This document shows, one piece after another, positions 32,356 through 42,908 of a DNA stretch of 64,000 nucleotides. The notes under the pieces are model-generated. The model was not told the origin of the DNA and made no database searches. It was given only the letters and a program-made list of their open reading frames with translations. Each line of letters opens with the position of its first letter. The first letter of the stretch is position 1. This stretch comes from Hymenopellis radicata (lineage: Eukaryota > Basidiomycota > Agaricomycetes > Agaricales > Physalacriaceae). Location of the stretch: NCBI GenBank assembly GCA_015501595.1, contig JADNRX010000297.1, positions 1-64,000 on the forward strand, written 5' to 3'. The position numbers and the translations under genes are program-made.

Positions 32356-32790
32356 TTACACAGAATAATGGGTTAGAGACCGTACCTGTTCGGATCCATC
32401 ACTCGTGGCCGTACCAGTTGCTGATGCAGAGTTCCTACTGGGCAACGAGAGATATTTCTCGGTGTAAAGATAAGCGGATCGATTTTCTGGCGTAAGGACA
32501 CCGGGTTGGACTAGAAGGGGAGTCATTTTGACCATCATGATATCGATGGTATGCGCAGTGATGTTTGACAACGCTGGGCTGGCCGCTGATTGACGGGCTT
32601 TCGTGCTTGGCTCTGTAGAATCCGTCTATACGTTTTGGGGTCGAGGTTGTACACGGAATGTCGAACAAAGTTGTCTTCTGATAAAATGATGAAGCTTGGT
32701 GAGCATGAAATAGAATGCAGATCAAGGACGCGACGTACTGGTAATACAGTACGTTCAATCTTGACCATTTTAGGCTTTTCTTCACCCACA
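32356..32790 (-). CDS. Possible exons of an unrecognised gene
   Basis: Minus strand: MVKIERTVLPVRRVLDLHSI, LSEDNFVRHSVYNLDPKTYR and, after a frame change, TAHTIDIMMVKMTPLLVQPG, NRSAYLYTEKYLSLPSR, SASATGTATSDGSEQ before a GTACGG donor at about 32385. These could be extra 5' exons of the GRGG gene, but the phase at the next acceptor does not fit, so I list them apart. Confidence 0.3.
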
Positions 32791-34266
32791 AGGAACAGAG
32801 ATGATGTCGGGGCTAATCATCGAATCTGATATGCAGGCACTCGTCTCGCAAACGCCCAGAAGATCAGGATGGGAACTGGTAGTCTTATGATCTGATATAT
32901 AGATGGTATCAAAATACTCCTTCCATGATGGATTGCCCGAATGACCGAGGCAAGCTGAGAGCGAATTTGAGCCTGCTGTAGTTGTATTTCAGGGAGTGAA
33001 GCTTGGACTATCGAACTAGGAAACGCACGTCGGACTCGAAGTTCAAGAGGAAGGACGTGTCACGAGGATGAAAACGCGGTTTCGTTCTCCGCAGGTTCTC
33101 CGCTCGAAACGATCAGAGTGCGGCCAGTCGCACCGAGGGCGCAACTCATTCAGCAGCACACAAGAAAAAGGACACCACAGTTCATGGCATTGGTAAATCC
33201 AGGCTTTCTACCAAAAAACCACATTGATCGCATCCCCCTCCACAGGCTCAGGCTGCTCATAATACAAATCGTCAAATTTGAATATGGCGGGAGCTTGAAT
33301 GCGCGAGCGAGCGACACGTTCACCGCGGACTATGGGTGGGATATCCGCGACTGATATGCGCGAAGCGAGCAACTTTCCGCGTCTGCAGGCCGCCAGAGCT
33401 GTGGTGAAATTCCACCCAGTCTGGCAGTGTCTACGTCGAACAACGCAAGCGATTGTATTTGCGCGTTTGGTCTGGCTCACTCCCTTGAAAACTCGCACCA
33501 TCTTATAACTCAACGCGGTTAGGTGAAGTGGCCGACTTTTATGACGTAGCTCGACGCGTCCGCTTCACAGATATACCAGCATCCGTCGGACTCTGAACGT
33601 CTGACGTCCTCTGCCTTTGAGTATTCGACTTGGGAGACCGACCCCCGAGCGAAGAGTTCAGGCCCTTCCGATCTCGTCGGCTTCGGTTCTTTTGATAGCC
33701 GGTTTCTTTGTTGAAGAAGCGGTCTCGAGTTGACGCGTCTATATGCTACTAGACGCGTCCAAGTTGACCCAGTATGCGAGTCGGAGGTTCTGGTCCTACA
33801 AATCCTGCGGTGCGCCACGTCCTATTCGTCCAAATCTTTGACTAACGTATTCTTAGTCACCGAAAGCACTGTGCGATCCACGCTACACTTCCGATGTTTT
33901 TCGCTGTCTGCAGATATCACGTCGTTGATTTGTGCGCAGTGTACGCTGATCTCGGACTTCATGGACATGACGGAACGGGTCGACTTCCGCCCCAAGTTTC
34001 ACCTCGTCGCTCAGCACGAATACTGGCGGCACTGCGAGGTGAAATACGCCGGACGATGTCTATTGGCGATCCAAAGAATGTACCTGACATCCGGCGTACA
34101 AGAGGGCAGGAACAATTGTGCACAGCCACATGCGATGTTAAATTTGTTTTACCAAGAAAGGTTGCACGATGGGCCATCATCCGTCTTACAGAGACTGCGA
34201 TGCGTCGTCACTGGCTGTTGGGGTGCGTCGGGCACAGATGCTCGCCGTATGCAATATCCGAGACGG
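32791..34266. other. Region without a confident gene
   Basis: A minus-strand stretch at 33208-33513 (HCQTGWNFTTALAACRRGKL, PAIFKFDDLYYEQPEPVEGD) looks protein-like but has no recognised family. A 188-residue plus-strand frame at 33730-34296 lacks splice-consistent structure and recognisable motifs. Confidence 0.3.
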
Positions 34267-34273
34267 TATAAAA
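34267..34273 (+). promoter_or_regulatory. TATA-like box upstream of the zinc-cluster regulator
   Basis: TATAAAA about 100 bases upstream of the ATG at 34371, followed by a C-rich stretch (CTTCCTCCTGCCC) as often seen near fungal transcription starts. Confidence 0.45.
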
Positions 34274-34370
34274 ATGCTTCCGCGCTGAGTGTCTAATCCC
34301 AGTTCTCATCACTCTATCCACACTTCCTCCTGCCCTGAACGTTCACCCCGTAAACGTAAACGTAGCTTCC

Positions 34371-36311
34371 ATGTCTCGCTCGACGTCGAATCTTGGAACA
34401 CCCGGCCTTCAGAGGGGCCAAGCCTGTATCTACTGTAGACGACGCAAGATGGTACGCAGTCTGATACTAGCCTTCGTTTGTTTGAATTTCTCAACTTTGA
34501 TGTTGACAGCGATGTGACGGTGCTCGTCCGATCTGTGGACAATGCAGTCGTTCTCGAAGACCCGATGACTGCCAATACACCGATCAAGGACGCTCGAGGA
34601 TGGAGATCCTAGAGGAAAGTATCGCGAGAGTGGAGGCGCGAATTCATGAACTCGAGAATCCACAAGTTTCAGAAAATATCGGTTCTCCAATACTCCTTCA
34701 TCAGCCCTACTTACAACGAGAAGCTGGTTAGTCTAGACTTTACCTCTTACTGCGCGTTGCTACATTGTGTGCAGTGCCTGTGTTTGAAGACGTACCTATT
34801 GATGGATGGTGGACGACACCGGAGCCTCCGGTCCCGATGAGAACGCAATTGTGAGTGAACATATACATACGGGGAGTTCATTCGAGCGTCGACCACTTTA
34901 TCCTAGAATCGACCACTTCTTGACATACGCCTCAGAGCTTGGATTCTTCTTGAATACAGCTCGATTTCGGACAGCCGCACTTGGTGCGCATCCGTTGGGT
35001 AACCATACACGCCCCGTACCGGCACTGTTAACCGCCGCCTATCTATGGGGCATTCACTTCTCTGCCACGCCCTCCCTGATTGCGCACCAGGGCGCCTTTC
35101 TCTCCCGTGCGCTCACCCAAGTCGTCATGTCGCTATCTGGTTCGCATCCTGGAAGAGTCATGCAGACCATCCAAGCAGAGGTCCTACTGTCGCATTACTT
35201 CCTTGCATACGGGCGTTTTTTAGAAGGGAGGTATCATATATCCACCGCCCTGTCTATCGGAATGGGTGCTGGCCTTAGTAAAATAAGGAGCAGAACACCG
35301 CAGAGCGTACCCATCACCGCTTTACCCGCCCCCCTAGATGCCGTTGAAGAGGGCGAGCGCGTGTACGCCTGCTGGACTGTTTTATCGTTGGATAAATCTT
35401 GGGGGGTCGCTCTGGCTTCGGGACCTAATGTGCCATGCCCCACCAACCATGAGAGCGGCCACCTTGATACTCCGTGGCCACTTGAAGAGGAGGATTACGA
35501 GAAGGTGATGTTCATACCCACCCATTGACTGGGGCTGTAACTCATATATCTCACAGGGAGGCTATCCAACGAACATGAGGAGTAGCCACACTTATCAGAA
35601 CTTGCTGCAAGGTGTTCCAGCTGGAAGCCAAGATTCGTCGACCATGTCTCAATTTAGCAAAGCGGCCTTGTTATGGGAGCGGGCGAATAATTTGATAGGA
35701 ACTTGGCATACAGGTGACTTCACCAGCCTTGTCCTCTCGACTCTTAGTCTTAACGTGCCCAATTTAGACATGAGCGCCGGCGAATCTTCAGTCTTCCAAG
35801 CCGCGTTCTCGGCCCTAGACGATCGTATTGAAGAGTTGAAGAAAAGTTTGACGCCACCAACCCAAATATCTAATCGCACTCCTAGTAAACTGCGAAGACT
35901 TTTCGTGGCGCATAGCTTGACGCACAGCGCTATTTTGCAGTTGCATGGTGTATTCGCTAAGACTAGGCCGGAGTCGAGACAGAAAGTATTGTTTGCAGCT
36001 AGGGACATATTCCGTATGGTTTCTGCTACTCATCTGGGTTCCGTGACTCAGTTCATCAACCCGATAATGGGAGTGAGTGATTTGTTCTCCTACGTTTTCC
36101 TCTTGGCTAAATTGTGTAGACAATTTGGGTGTCTGCCAGCCAGTTCCTCTTCGAGGAGTTAGACCACTTGAACTCCCTTAGAACACCATCGGGCGAAGCA
36201 GAGGGTGTAGCCTCTCTGAAGGCACTGATTGAAGGCGGCCTGACAGACATGATGCCATTCCAGCGGAGCTGCGTCCTTATGAGTACGATCTCTTCTCTTG
36301 CATCTCTTTGA
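34371..36311 (+). CDS. Zn2Cys6 transcription factor, fungal-specific
   Basis: Binuclear zinc-cluster regulator, nuclear. ATG at 34371 (MSRSTSNLGTPGLQRG). The cluster CxxCx6C / x6-CxxC-x8-C is complete: ACIYCRRRKM, then after an intron RCDGARPICGQC and RRPDDCQY. A short coiled coil follows (LEESIARVEARIHELE). The middle homology region runs from LIDHFLTYASELGFFL through VPALLTAAYLWGIHFS, AYGRFLEGRYHISTALSIGM, ERVYACWTVLSLDKSW and onward; the last exon reads TIWVSASQFLFEELDHLN and ends ISSLASL. All introns join in frame, so this gene is intact, about 550 residues. Target genes cannot be told; no biosynthetic cluster is next to it. Confidence 0.85.
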
Positions 36312-37182
36312 GTCCTCACATTTTCGAAAGAATACCAGCTCAGTCAAATTCAGACTGCTTACGCAGAAGTTAGAACGTAGATATTGTGGAATCGTTGTGC
36401 AATCGTTGTGTTGGAGATTGAGGATCGATATTCGATCGTTGCTATGTCTTGATTTGCGCACCCGTACTAGTAGTTACTATAGAAGTACCGTATTAATAAC
36501 CTCCCATGAAACTTCAAAGCTTGACCAAGCCTTCGTTCAGTCGTTGAAAGAGTCAACAGCGGTACGACTGAAAGGAGGCACAAGACTCATGCGGGCTGCT
36601 GAAGTGATCGAAACTCTTTTTAATTGCCGTCGTGCCGTTCACGGCACTTCTCTTTCACCAACTGCGAACATCGAATTCACCGGGGGTCATTATTACCTGT
36701 TCTTGGCCTCGTCGTACTTCTCAATGCATTGCGATGCGACCATCTGACTCGGATCTGTCAATGGGAAATGCAAGCCGACGGGAATCGAAGGACAGTTCGG
36801 CCATTGGACATCTTCTTGTGGTCGATGTGCCCGACATCTGTCCCCATGAAGCTCCGAACGATGAACCTTTGGTTGATTGGGCGGTACAATGAGCAAAGAA
36901 CGGACGCTGTGGACCAAGCTTGGTCCATCGCCAACTGTGGACGTATATGAAGATCTGTTTATTGCTCTTTTTGCCAGTGTGGCCTATTGTTCTCTCGGGC
37001 AGCAGCGGCTTCGATAGTCCACCAACACTGGACAATGCTTTCCTCAATACTGCATCTTCCCAACTTTCAACGCTCAAAGTTCGTCCCGGTGACAACTTGT
37101 GAATCTCGTCGAATCTTCCAATCCTTCACCACCTCTTCATTTCTATATTTCCTCACGCTCAGCTTCTTAAAAAAGTTAAAAC
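36312..37182. other. Intergenic, no gene seen
   Basis: Several open stretches on both strands overlap each other without splice signals or recognisable motifs. The last 100 bases are C/T-rich and likely belong to the F-box gene promoter. Confidence 0.4.
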
Positions 37183-37863
37183 ATGAACTCGTACGAGTAC
37201 CTTACGCAAGATGTGGCGGTATCTGGCGTACCCAAGCCCGCACCACCAGCCATCCTCAACGGCCTTCCGGTTGAGATCTGGCTCATCATCTTCCGCCACC
37301 TCATCTTCTCCTTCCGCGCCCGCACCCGTCTCAGTGTCCTCTTCAACATCATCAGCGTCTGCCACCACTGGAGCGATATGGCTGTCAACGCCGCGTCCCT
37401 CTGGACGTCGATTGTGATTGAAGTGTCCGCCCCAGCGCCTGCTCTCGCGTTCAACCGGTCGCTTCTTGCTCGCACAAAGGACTGCGCCATCGACGTCACC
37501 ATCGTTCTTCCCGACAGCGCCAGCGCTCCTTTTACAAGTGCTCACCAGAACGCGCTTGTTGAGCTGCTCTCGCCCCACCTCCACCACATGCGTTCTCTCG
37601 CGCTGAGCGGTCCACATTGGCCGTTCCACGTTGCGGTGATGGACATGTTTCGCGGCGTCGTTCTGCCCATGCTGGAGTCGTTCGTGGTCAACGCGTTGGG
37701 GGACGCGACATTTGCTGATTCTGCCTATGACTATGATGCCGGGCTCCCGATGTTCGCGTCTCCGTTTGGTGATATCACAGCAGCAAACGCTCATGCGGCT
37801 CAGGCTTGGGCTCGTTCCGTCTGCAGGTTCCTCGCCGCATGTCAAGAGGAGGTGCATGGGTGA
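37183..37863 (+). CDS. F-box protein, short
   Basis: ATG at 37183; 226 residues. The F-box-like motif is at about residues 25-75: ILNGLPVEIWLIIFRHLI, then SVCHHWSDMAVNAASLWTSI. F-box proteins recruit substrates to SCF ubiquitin ligases; agaricomycetes carry large families. The protein continues with a leucine-rich-like stretch (HMRSLALSGPHWPFHV) and stops at 37863, far shorter than the usual 450-550 residues. Other frames stay open to about 38120 without clear similarity, so it is either truncated or a frame is lost. Confidence 0.6.
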   Translation: MNSYEYLTQDVAVSGVPKPAPPAILNGLPVEIWLIIFRHLIFSFRARTRLSVLFNIISVCHHWSDMAVNAASLWTSIVIEVSAPAPALAFNRSLLARTKDCAIDVTIVLPDSASAPFTSAHQNALVELLSPHLHHMRSLALSGPHWPFHVAVMDMFRGVVLPMLESFVVNALGDATFADSAYDYDAGLPMFASPFGDITAANAHAAQAWARSVCRFLAACQEEVHG

Positions 37864-38084
37864 TAGTCTCATTCTCCAGTAGGTTTTCCAAGCGAGTCGC
37901 CAGTCGCACCCCAGCTCGCACCTGAGACCAACCAGACTCTATGTTCTGTTCGGACGAACTTGACGCGGACTGCGCGAACCAAGCATGGGATGTCGCTGAT
38001 GGGTTCGGGCTGTTTGTCGAGGAGGTAGCATCGGGATTGCGCTGGATGGGTCTCATGTTGATCGGATGTCGTTGGCGGGTTTTC

Positions 38085-38178
38085 GTTGCATTGAGCTGCG
38101 CTCTGCAGTCGTATGCATTGAGCTAGGCTCTGCTACCGTGTCTCGTTGTATTGAGCGAGGCTCTGCAGTCTACCCATG
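38085..38178. repeat. Short degenerate tandem repeat
   Basis: Three copies of a roughly 25-35 base unit around CATTGAGC..GCTCTGCAGTC. Confidence 0.7.
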
Positions 38179-38909
38179 CTTTGCGCTGGCGACGGTAAAA
38201 AAAAAAATCTAGATCCCGCATCATCCCGCCATCGGTTGGATGACATGTACAGATGTACCGATTGGTACCAGTAGTTACAAGTTTGCTTTTCGCTCCCTTC
38301 TCTGGTATGAGGAGGTGGTGCCGCGTGTGGCGAAGCGGTGGTACGAGAGGTACTATGTATATACCTGAGTGGTGTAGTCAAGGTGTAGTTCATCCTCCCC
38401 ACCAGACTTAATCCGGGCGTACCTTACGGGGGCTGACCTGTGTTAACAATGTTGGGATTGGATTCGGTACCGTAGCAGTATAATTATTGTAGTACGGACC
38501 CTGCTGTGTTCTTTATGGGCTAGATGCAGGTTAAAATATATCTATCTATCTATCTATCAACCTTGATTCTTTCCTCTCTTTCCTTCAGCGTAACGATGCC
38601 CACAAGGATCACAAATTATTTATGGAAAGCGTACTGATAATCCGATAATCTCAGCTACTACAAATTGCTGCCAGGACGCGCGCGTTTCCAGTGAGAATCG
38701 TGACTTGGTCTCCAGTGTTCCAGACCCGGAACAAGCTGCCGATCCCGCGAAAATGGTTGTGGTTACCTTGTGTTTCATGAGTTTTATTTTCGTTGTAAAT
38801 ACTCGTCAACTTCACATCCTTCATGGTCCCCATCCACTCTCCCTCGGTACGCTTAGAGCTGTATCAATTGCAGGCATCATGACTAACCTGATCTTCGTCC
38901 AGACAATCA
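38179..38909. other. Intergenic with microsatellite
   Basis: A run of ten A at about 38199 and a TATC repeat at 38537-38558. No exon seen; upstream region of the second F-box gene. Confidence 0.5.
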
Positions 38910-40312
38910 ATGTCATCACTCGGTATCGCAGACATACCCCCAGAGCTGTTGGGGGATATATTCTACCACTGCGCCCACTACTGTCCTGATGCCCCAGTCA
39001 TGCTGTCGATGGTCTGCAAACGATTCCGCGGCGTGGCACTCAGCACCCCACGCGCCTGGACGAGTTTGCGTCTCTCTGTCAGTCAGAGAGACGAACGGGA
39101 CGTAATACGCAAGGCTGGGCTTTGGCTCTCCCTTGCTGGAGCATGCTGTGTCGACTTGTATATCGACATCGAAGGGCAGACGACCAGCATCGCTGAGTCG
39201 CACCAATTTTTGGTCGCTTTTCTCCAACACAACACGGCCCGCATCGGATACCTCAATGTCCGTTCGCAAACGGAAAAAGCCGCACACTCCTTTCTTCGTG
39301 CACTGTACTGCCCACTCCCTTTCTCCCCTCCTCATCCCAACTTCCTCTAAAAACTCTCCGCATTCGCATATCTGGTGATAAGCCGGGCCTTCCTGCTGCA
39401 TCGGCCGCGTCGTCCGTTTTCCACTCCCTCACACTCCTTCCTCAGTTGAAATCCCTGCAACTGACCAATCACCTTCTGCCGTCGGTATATACACCGGATC
39501 TTCACAATCTTCAGGCACTCAGTGTCGTCCGGCCCCTCCGGGCCCCACCACTATCATTAACCCAGCTCCTGCAGATTATACAGGCTGCACCGTGTCTACA
39601 TGAATTGGAGGTCTCCGCTCGCGTCGTGGATGGCACACATCCCGAGCTTCCATCCGAGCTATACCTCCCGACGCTCAAACGCTTGTCGTTGCGGACCAAT
39701 CGCGTCCCGCTGGTTCTGGAGGCGTTCATCCTCCCAGCGCTCGAAGAATTGCGCATAAATGATCTTGATGGAAAACGCGTTGGGGCAACTTCGGAGCTCG
39801 TACGCTCCCTCGAGGTGCTCAACAGCAAACTTCTAGCTCACGGGTGCTCGGAGTGGTCGGTGAAAATCCTCGAATTCATGGGTCTCACTCTCCATTGGGA
39901 GAACGAAGATGTCCAGACGTGGGAATGGTGTTTGGGCCGAATGAACAGACTGGAGGACATATACCTGACGAGCAGTGACGAGGGCTTCCGTCAACTGGCT
40001 CGGTTCTTCACAAAAAACTACGGGGAAAGCTTACCCTGCCCTGTCCTTCATACCGTTCACCTGAACGGGTCCCACTGCGTTGATCATGCGAACCTTTTGA
40101 AGGAACGCCGGCCCGGTGTGGATGTTATCTTCGACTGGAGCGCACACCCGCAGCGTCCTTGGCCGCCCGTAAAGCCCCGTATTGGGCGCGGTTTCGGCTT
40201 TGGATTCGGTTCACGATTCGCCGCTCAGAGGGGCCCCTCTCGAAGTGCATCACCAGACATTCCCGAGCACAAAGAGTTTGCTCTTGTGCCGGAAATCGAA
40301 GACTCGTGGTAG
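38910..40312 (+). CDS. F-box protein with leucine-rich C-terminus
   Basis: ATG at 38910, reading MSSLGIADIPPELLGDIF and SMVCKRFRGVALSTPRAWTS, a typical agaricomycete F-box. The C-terminal part LKSLQLTNHLLPSVYTPDL, HELEVSARVVDG, LPTLKRLSLRTNRVP, ALEELRINDLDG is leucine-rich-repeat-like and ends VPEIEDSW. No intron is needed except that the frame must change near 39330: ALYCPLP continues as LPLKTLRIRISGDK only if one more base is present in CCTCC. About 465 residues if whole. Likely an SCF substrate receptor. Confidence 0.65.
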
Positions 40313-42908
40313 TGCGCATGTTCCCCCTCCTCGTTTACTAAACTACACCTAATTATCCTTATCGCACAATTACAATCTCCACCTCATTCCTTCAAAATCC
40401 GTTTATCGTCGATTTCAACCATAGTCGTTCTGATTGCCCTGATAAATAGTGAACTTGCTGTCTTGGCGTCTCCGCTTGGTTGACGCCAGGTAGGATACCG
40501 AACTAGCGATATTAGTTTTTGCAATGCAACAATACTTTGGTCCCTTCCAAGTCCTGCACGATTAATCTGGATTATGAAGCCTAGGTAGACGTCTTCGTGG
40601 ATGCATCTTTCTCCTTCCGTCAATGTTGAATCTTACTCAAGCCGCAAGCGAGGCTTAGATTGCTTGAGTTGAGTGCGGATGATGACTATGGAACACTAGA
40701 TATTCCAAGAATCGGTAACCTGCAGCGGCAGGTAAATCGACACCTTCCGCGAGTCGCATGAGCAGTGAAAGTGCCAGTGAAATCGTGACACACAAACCTG
40801 GGGGGGAAAACACAGGCACGGGCACGCGATTTCCTGGGGCCTCAGCCCGCCTGTTGGTCAGCCGCCCCCATGGTATACGATGTACGGAACGCCATGCTAT
40901 TACGATCCAGGCTGGAACAGACTCAATGGCTACCGCGTCGAACGGTCCAACGCCAACGGTCTCGTCGCTCTTCTGGAAGACAGGTCCGTCATCATTTGCC
41001 CACCAAGCCTCGGAATTCAGCGAGGTGAGCTCAGTGCCATTGAGACCCATGACGCAGTCTTCTGAGTGGCTTGAAGAGCTATGAAGAAAGCGACTTACAA
41101 GTAATAGCACGGGTCCCAACCCGACATGCCGATAGGTTTGGTCGCCGTGCACCAGGATCTCAGGTCATTCGTTGACCGCGTAGTCATTTGACGCCTGGTT
41201 CATCGTCAATTGTCCTGTCTGAAGTGATCAAAAAGGGTATACCATACCCATTGCCATGATTCCTTATGAGAACCATCCAAAGGCGAATAATGGATAGCAG
41301 TTCTGTTCCCAATCAAAGTCGTCGAAGTCTCCATCTCCGCGATGTATCTGACGCGATTCACGTTGGTACAATCACGGGATATGTGGCGCACTTATTTGGT
41401 TCCGTCGGAGAGACCTTTCCTGACCAAATGAAATAGTTTTTGCCGTTGTAGGTTGTGTAGGATAGTCGCCTATATACAACAAGATGGGCTTTTCGGATGA
41501 CGTCCAAGGAGGATGACAATGGCATAGTTCAAATCGGGAGAGTGGAGATTAACACGTGAGATCTTCGAATGGCGCAGTAGCAGTTGGGTCTGTGCCTTTG
41601 AGACATGCGTACGCGTCGTATTGACATTGCAATGAAGAATTTGACGTGCCCCGAACCTATGGTCTGCGTCTCCGTCCCCGTCTTGAAAGGCGTTGCCAAA
41701 GAAAGCGTCGGCGTCGCGTTGGGGAACTCTCGAGGGTGTTTGATTTACGGCGTCATGGTCGGGAGCAAATAGTACGCTCGGTTAAACTCGAACACCCAGA
41801 ATAACAAGTCCACAAACGCACAAGGCAAGTTAGTGTACGTGAGCTCCTGTCTCTTGTCCATGCGTCGGCCGACGTGCCCGATCAGCCTGTTGCTACTTAC
41901 GATGATGCGCTTCCCCCGTAGATGAGCACTTGTATTTTAAGGACTCAAAAGTTACATATGTTTCTCTCCCTTGTTACAAGGGCATCAGAAGACAAAAATG
42001 ACGATGGGAGCATGGGGACGTACGACTTTGACTTTGTGAATGTACGGCCTTCTTTAAGTAGTACCCATAACAGTCAGCAAGGTCTTTCTCCTCGTCAAGC
42101 AAGTTCAGGGGCGTGAGTACCCCACGCCGGAAGAGAAAGCGCCCGACCGTACTTCGAACTTTAGCTCCAGGGGAAGTTTCTTGAAGTCCTCAAGTTCTCC
42201 TTGTAGCTGATTTCATACGACGTTTCGCAGGCTTCCTGGTCTTCGGCTTGCCCCCACTGGGCGCCGCGCGTTTACGACCTGCGACCTTCTTGGAACTGGA
42301 AGCCTTGAATGGAACAGCGGCTATGTACTGTGAGGATAGGATCCAGCCGAGGAAAACAGTGTTATACCTTCCTCCTCTGTGTCGACCGTTCTGCTCCGGA
42401 ATTCCAGTTAATTGCCAAAGTACATTTGGTAGTGAATCGGATTCTTGGTCTTGTTCTCCGGCACTCTCAGCATATGTCCTGGGAGCGTTGAGCGCTGTCT
42501 TGTTGCCATGGTGGTGGTCAGAGGTTGAAATGGATCGGTCTCCCAGTTTCAGAATCCGACGCGGCGACGATCGCTCACATCACATGTGCATTCCTCCGTT
42601 CGCGACTGAACGTTGTCTGTACAAGTCAACGCGACTACCCGTTCGACGATATCTTACGGTTCAAGTTGAGGGTGTTTAGTGTTCAAGGATTGTACTATGT
42701 TCGAATCTAAAAAGCAACGGAGGGCTACATCTGGTGGATGTATTTGACTCGATCGAATGTAGGCCCGATTCGCTGTTAGTCTCGCGCCTCTGGATCTGCC
42801 ATGCTCTTCTTAGAGCGTCGAAGAAGGCGACTAAACCTGTTTGCGGGAAGTTTAGAGGACTCGGACTGCTTTCATATATGAATTAGCATAGATCAAAGGT
42901 ATGAAAAA
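40313..42908. other. Long region without a confident gene
   Basis: Candidate pieces: plus 40870-41065 (MYGTPCYYDPGWNRLNGYRV, ALLEDRSVIICPP), minus 41206-41391 (TLIGNRTAIHYSPLDGSHKE, WYTLFDHF), and a lysine-rich minus-strand C-terminus at 42210-42420 (RSRTVDTEEE, an intron with donor GTATAA, then AAVPFKASSSKKVAGRKR and KTRKPAKRRMKSATRR). None has a recognised domain and their starts are unclear. Confidence 0.3.

Noticed and set aside
33730..34296. 188-residue plus-strand open frame ahead of the zinc-cluster gene
   Set aside because: Unusual composition, no motif, and it overlaps the likely promoter; kept only as a remark.
40655..41152. 165-residue minus-strand open frame
   Set aside because: Repetitive serine/proline composition, no splice or family support; the opposite strand is equally open.
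42248..42679. 143-residue plus-strand open frame
   Set aside because: Antisense of the lysine-rich minus-strand exon, which has the better splice structure.
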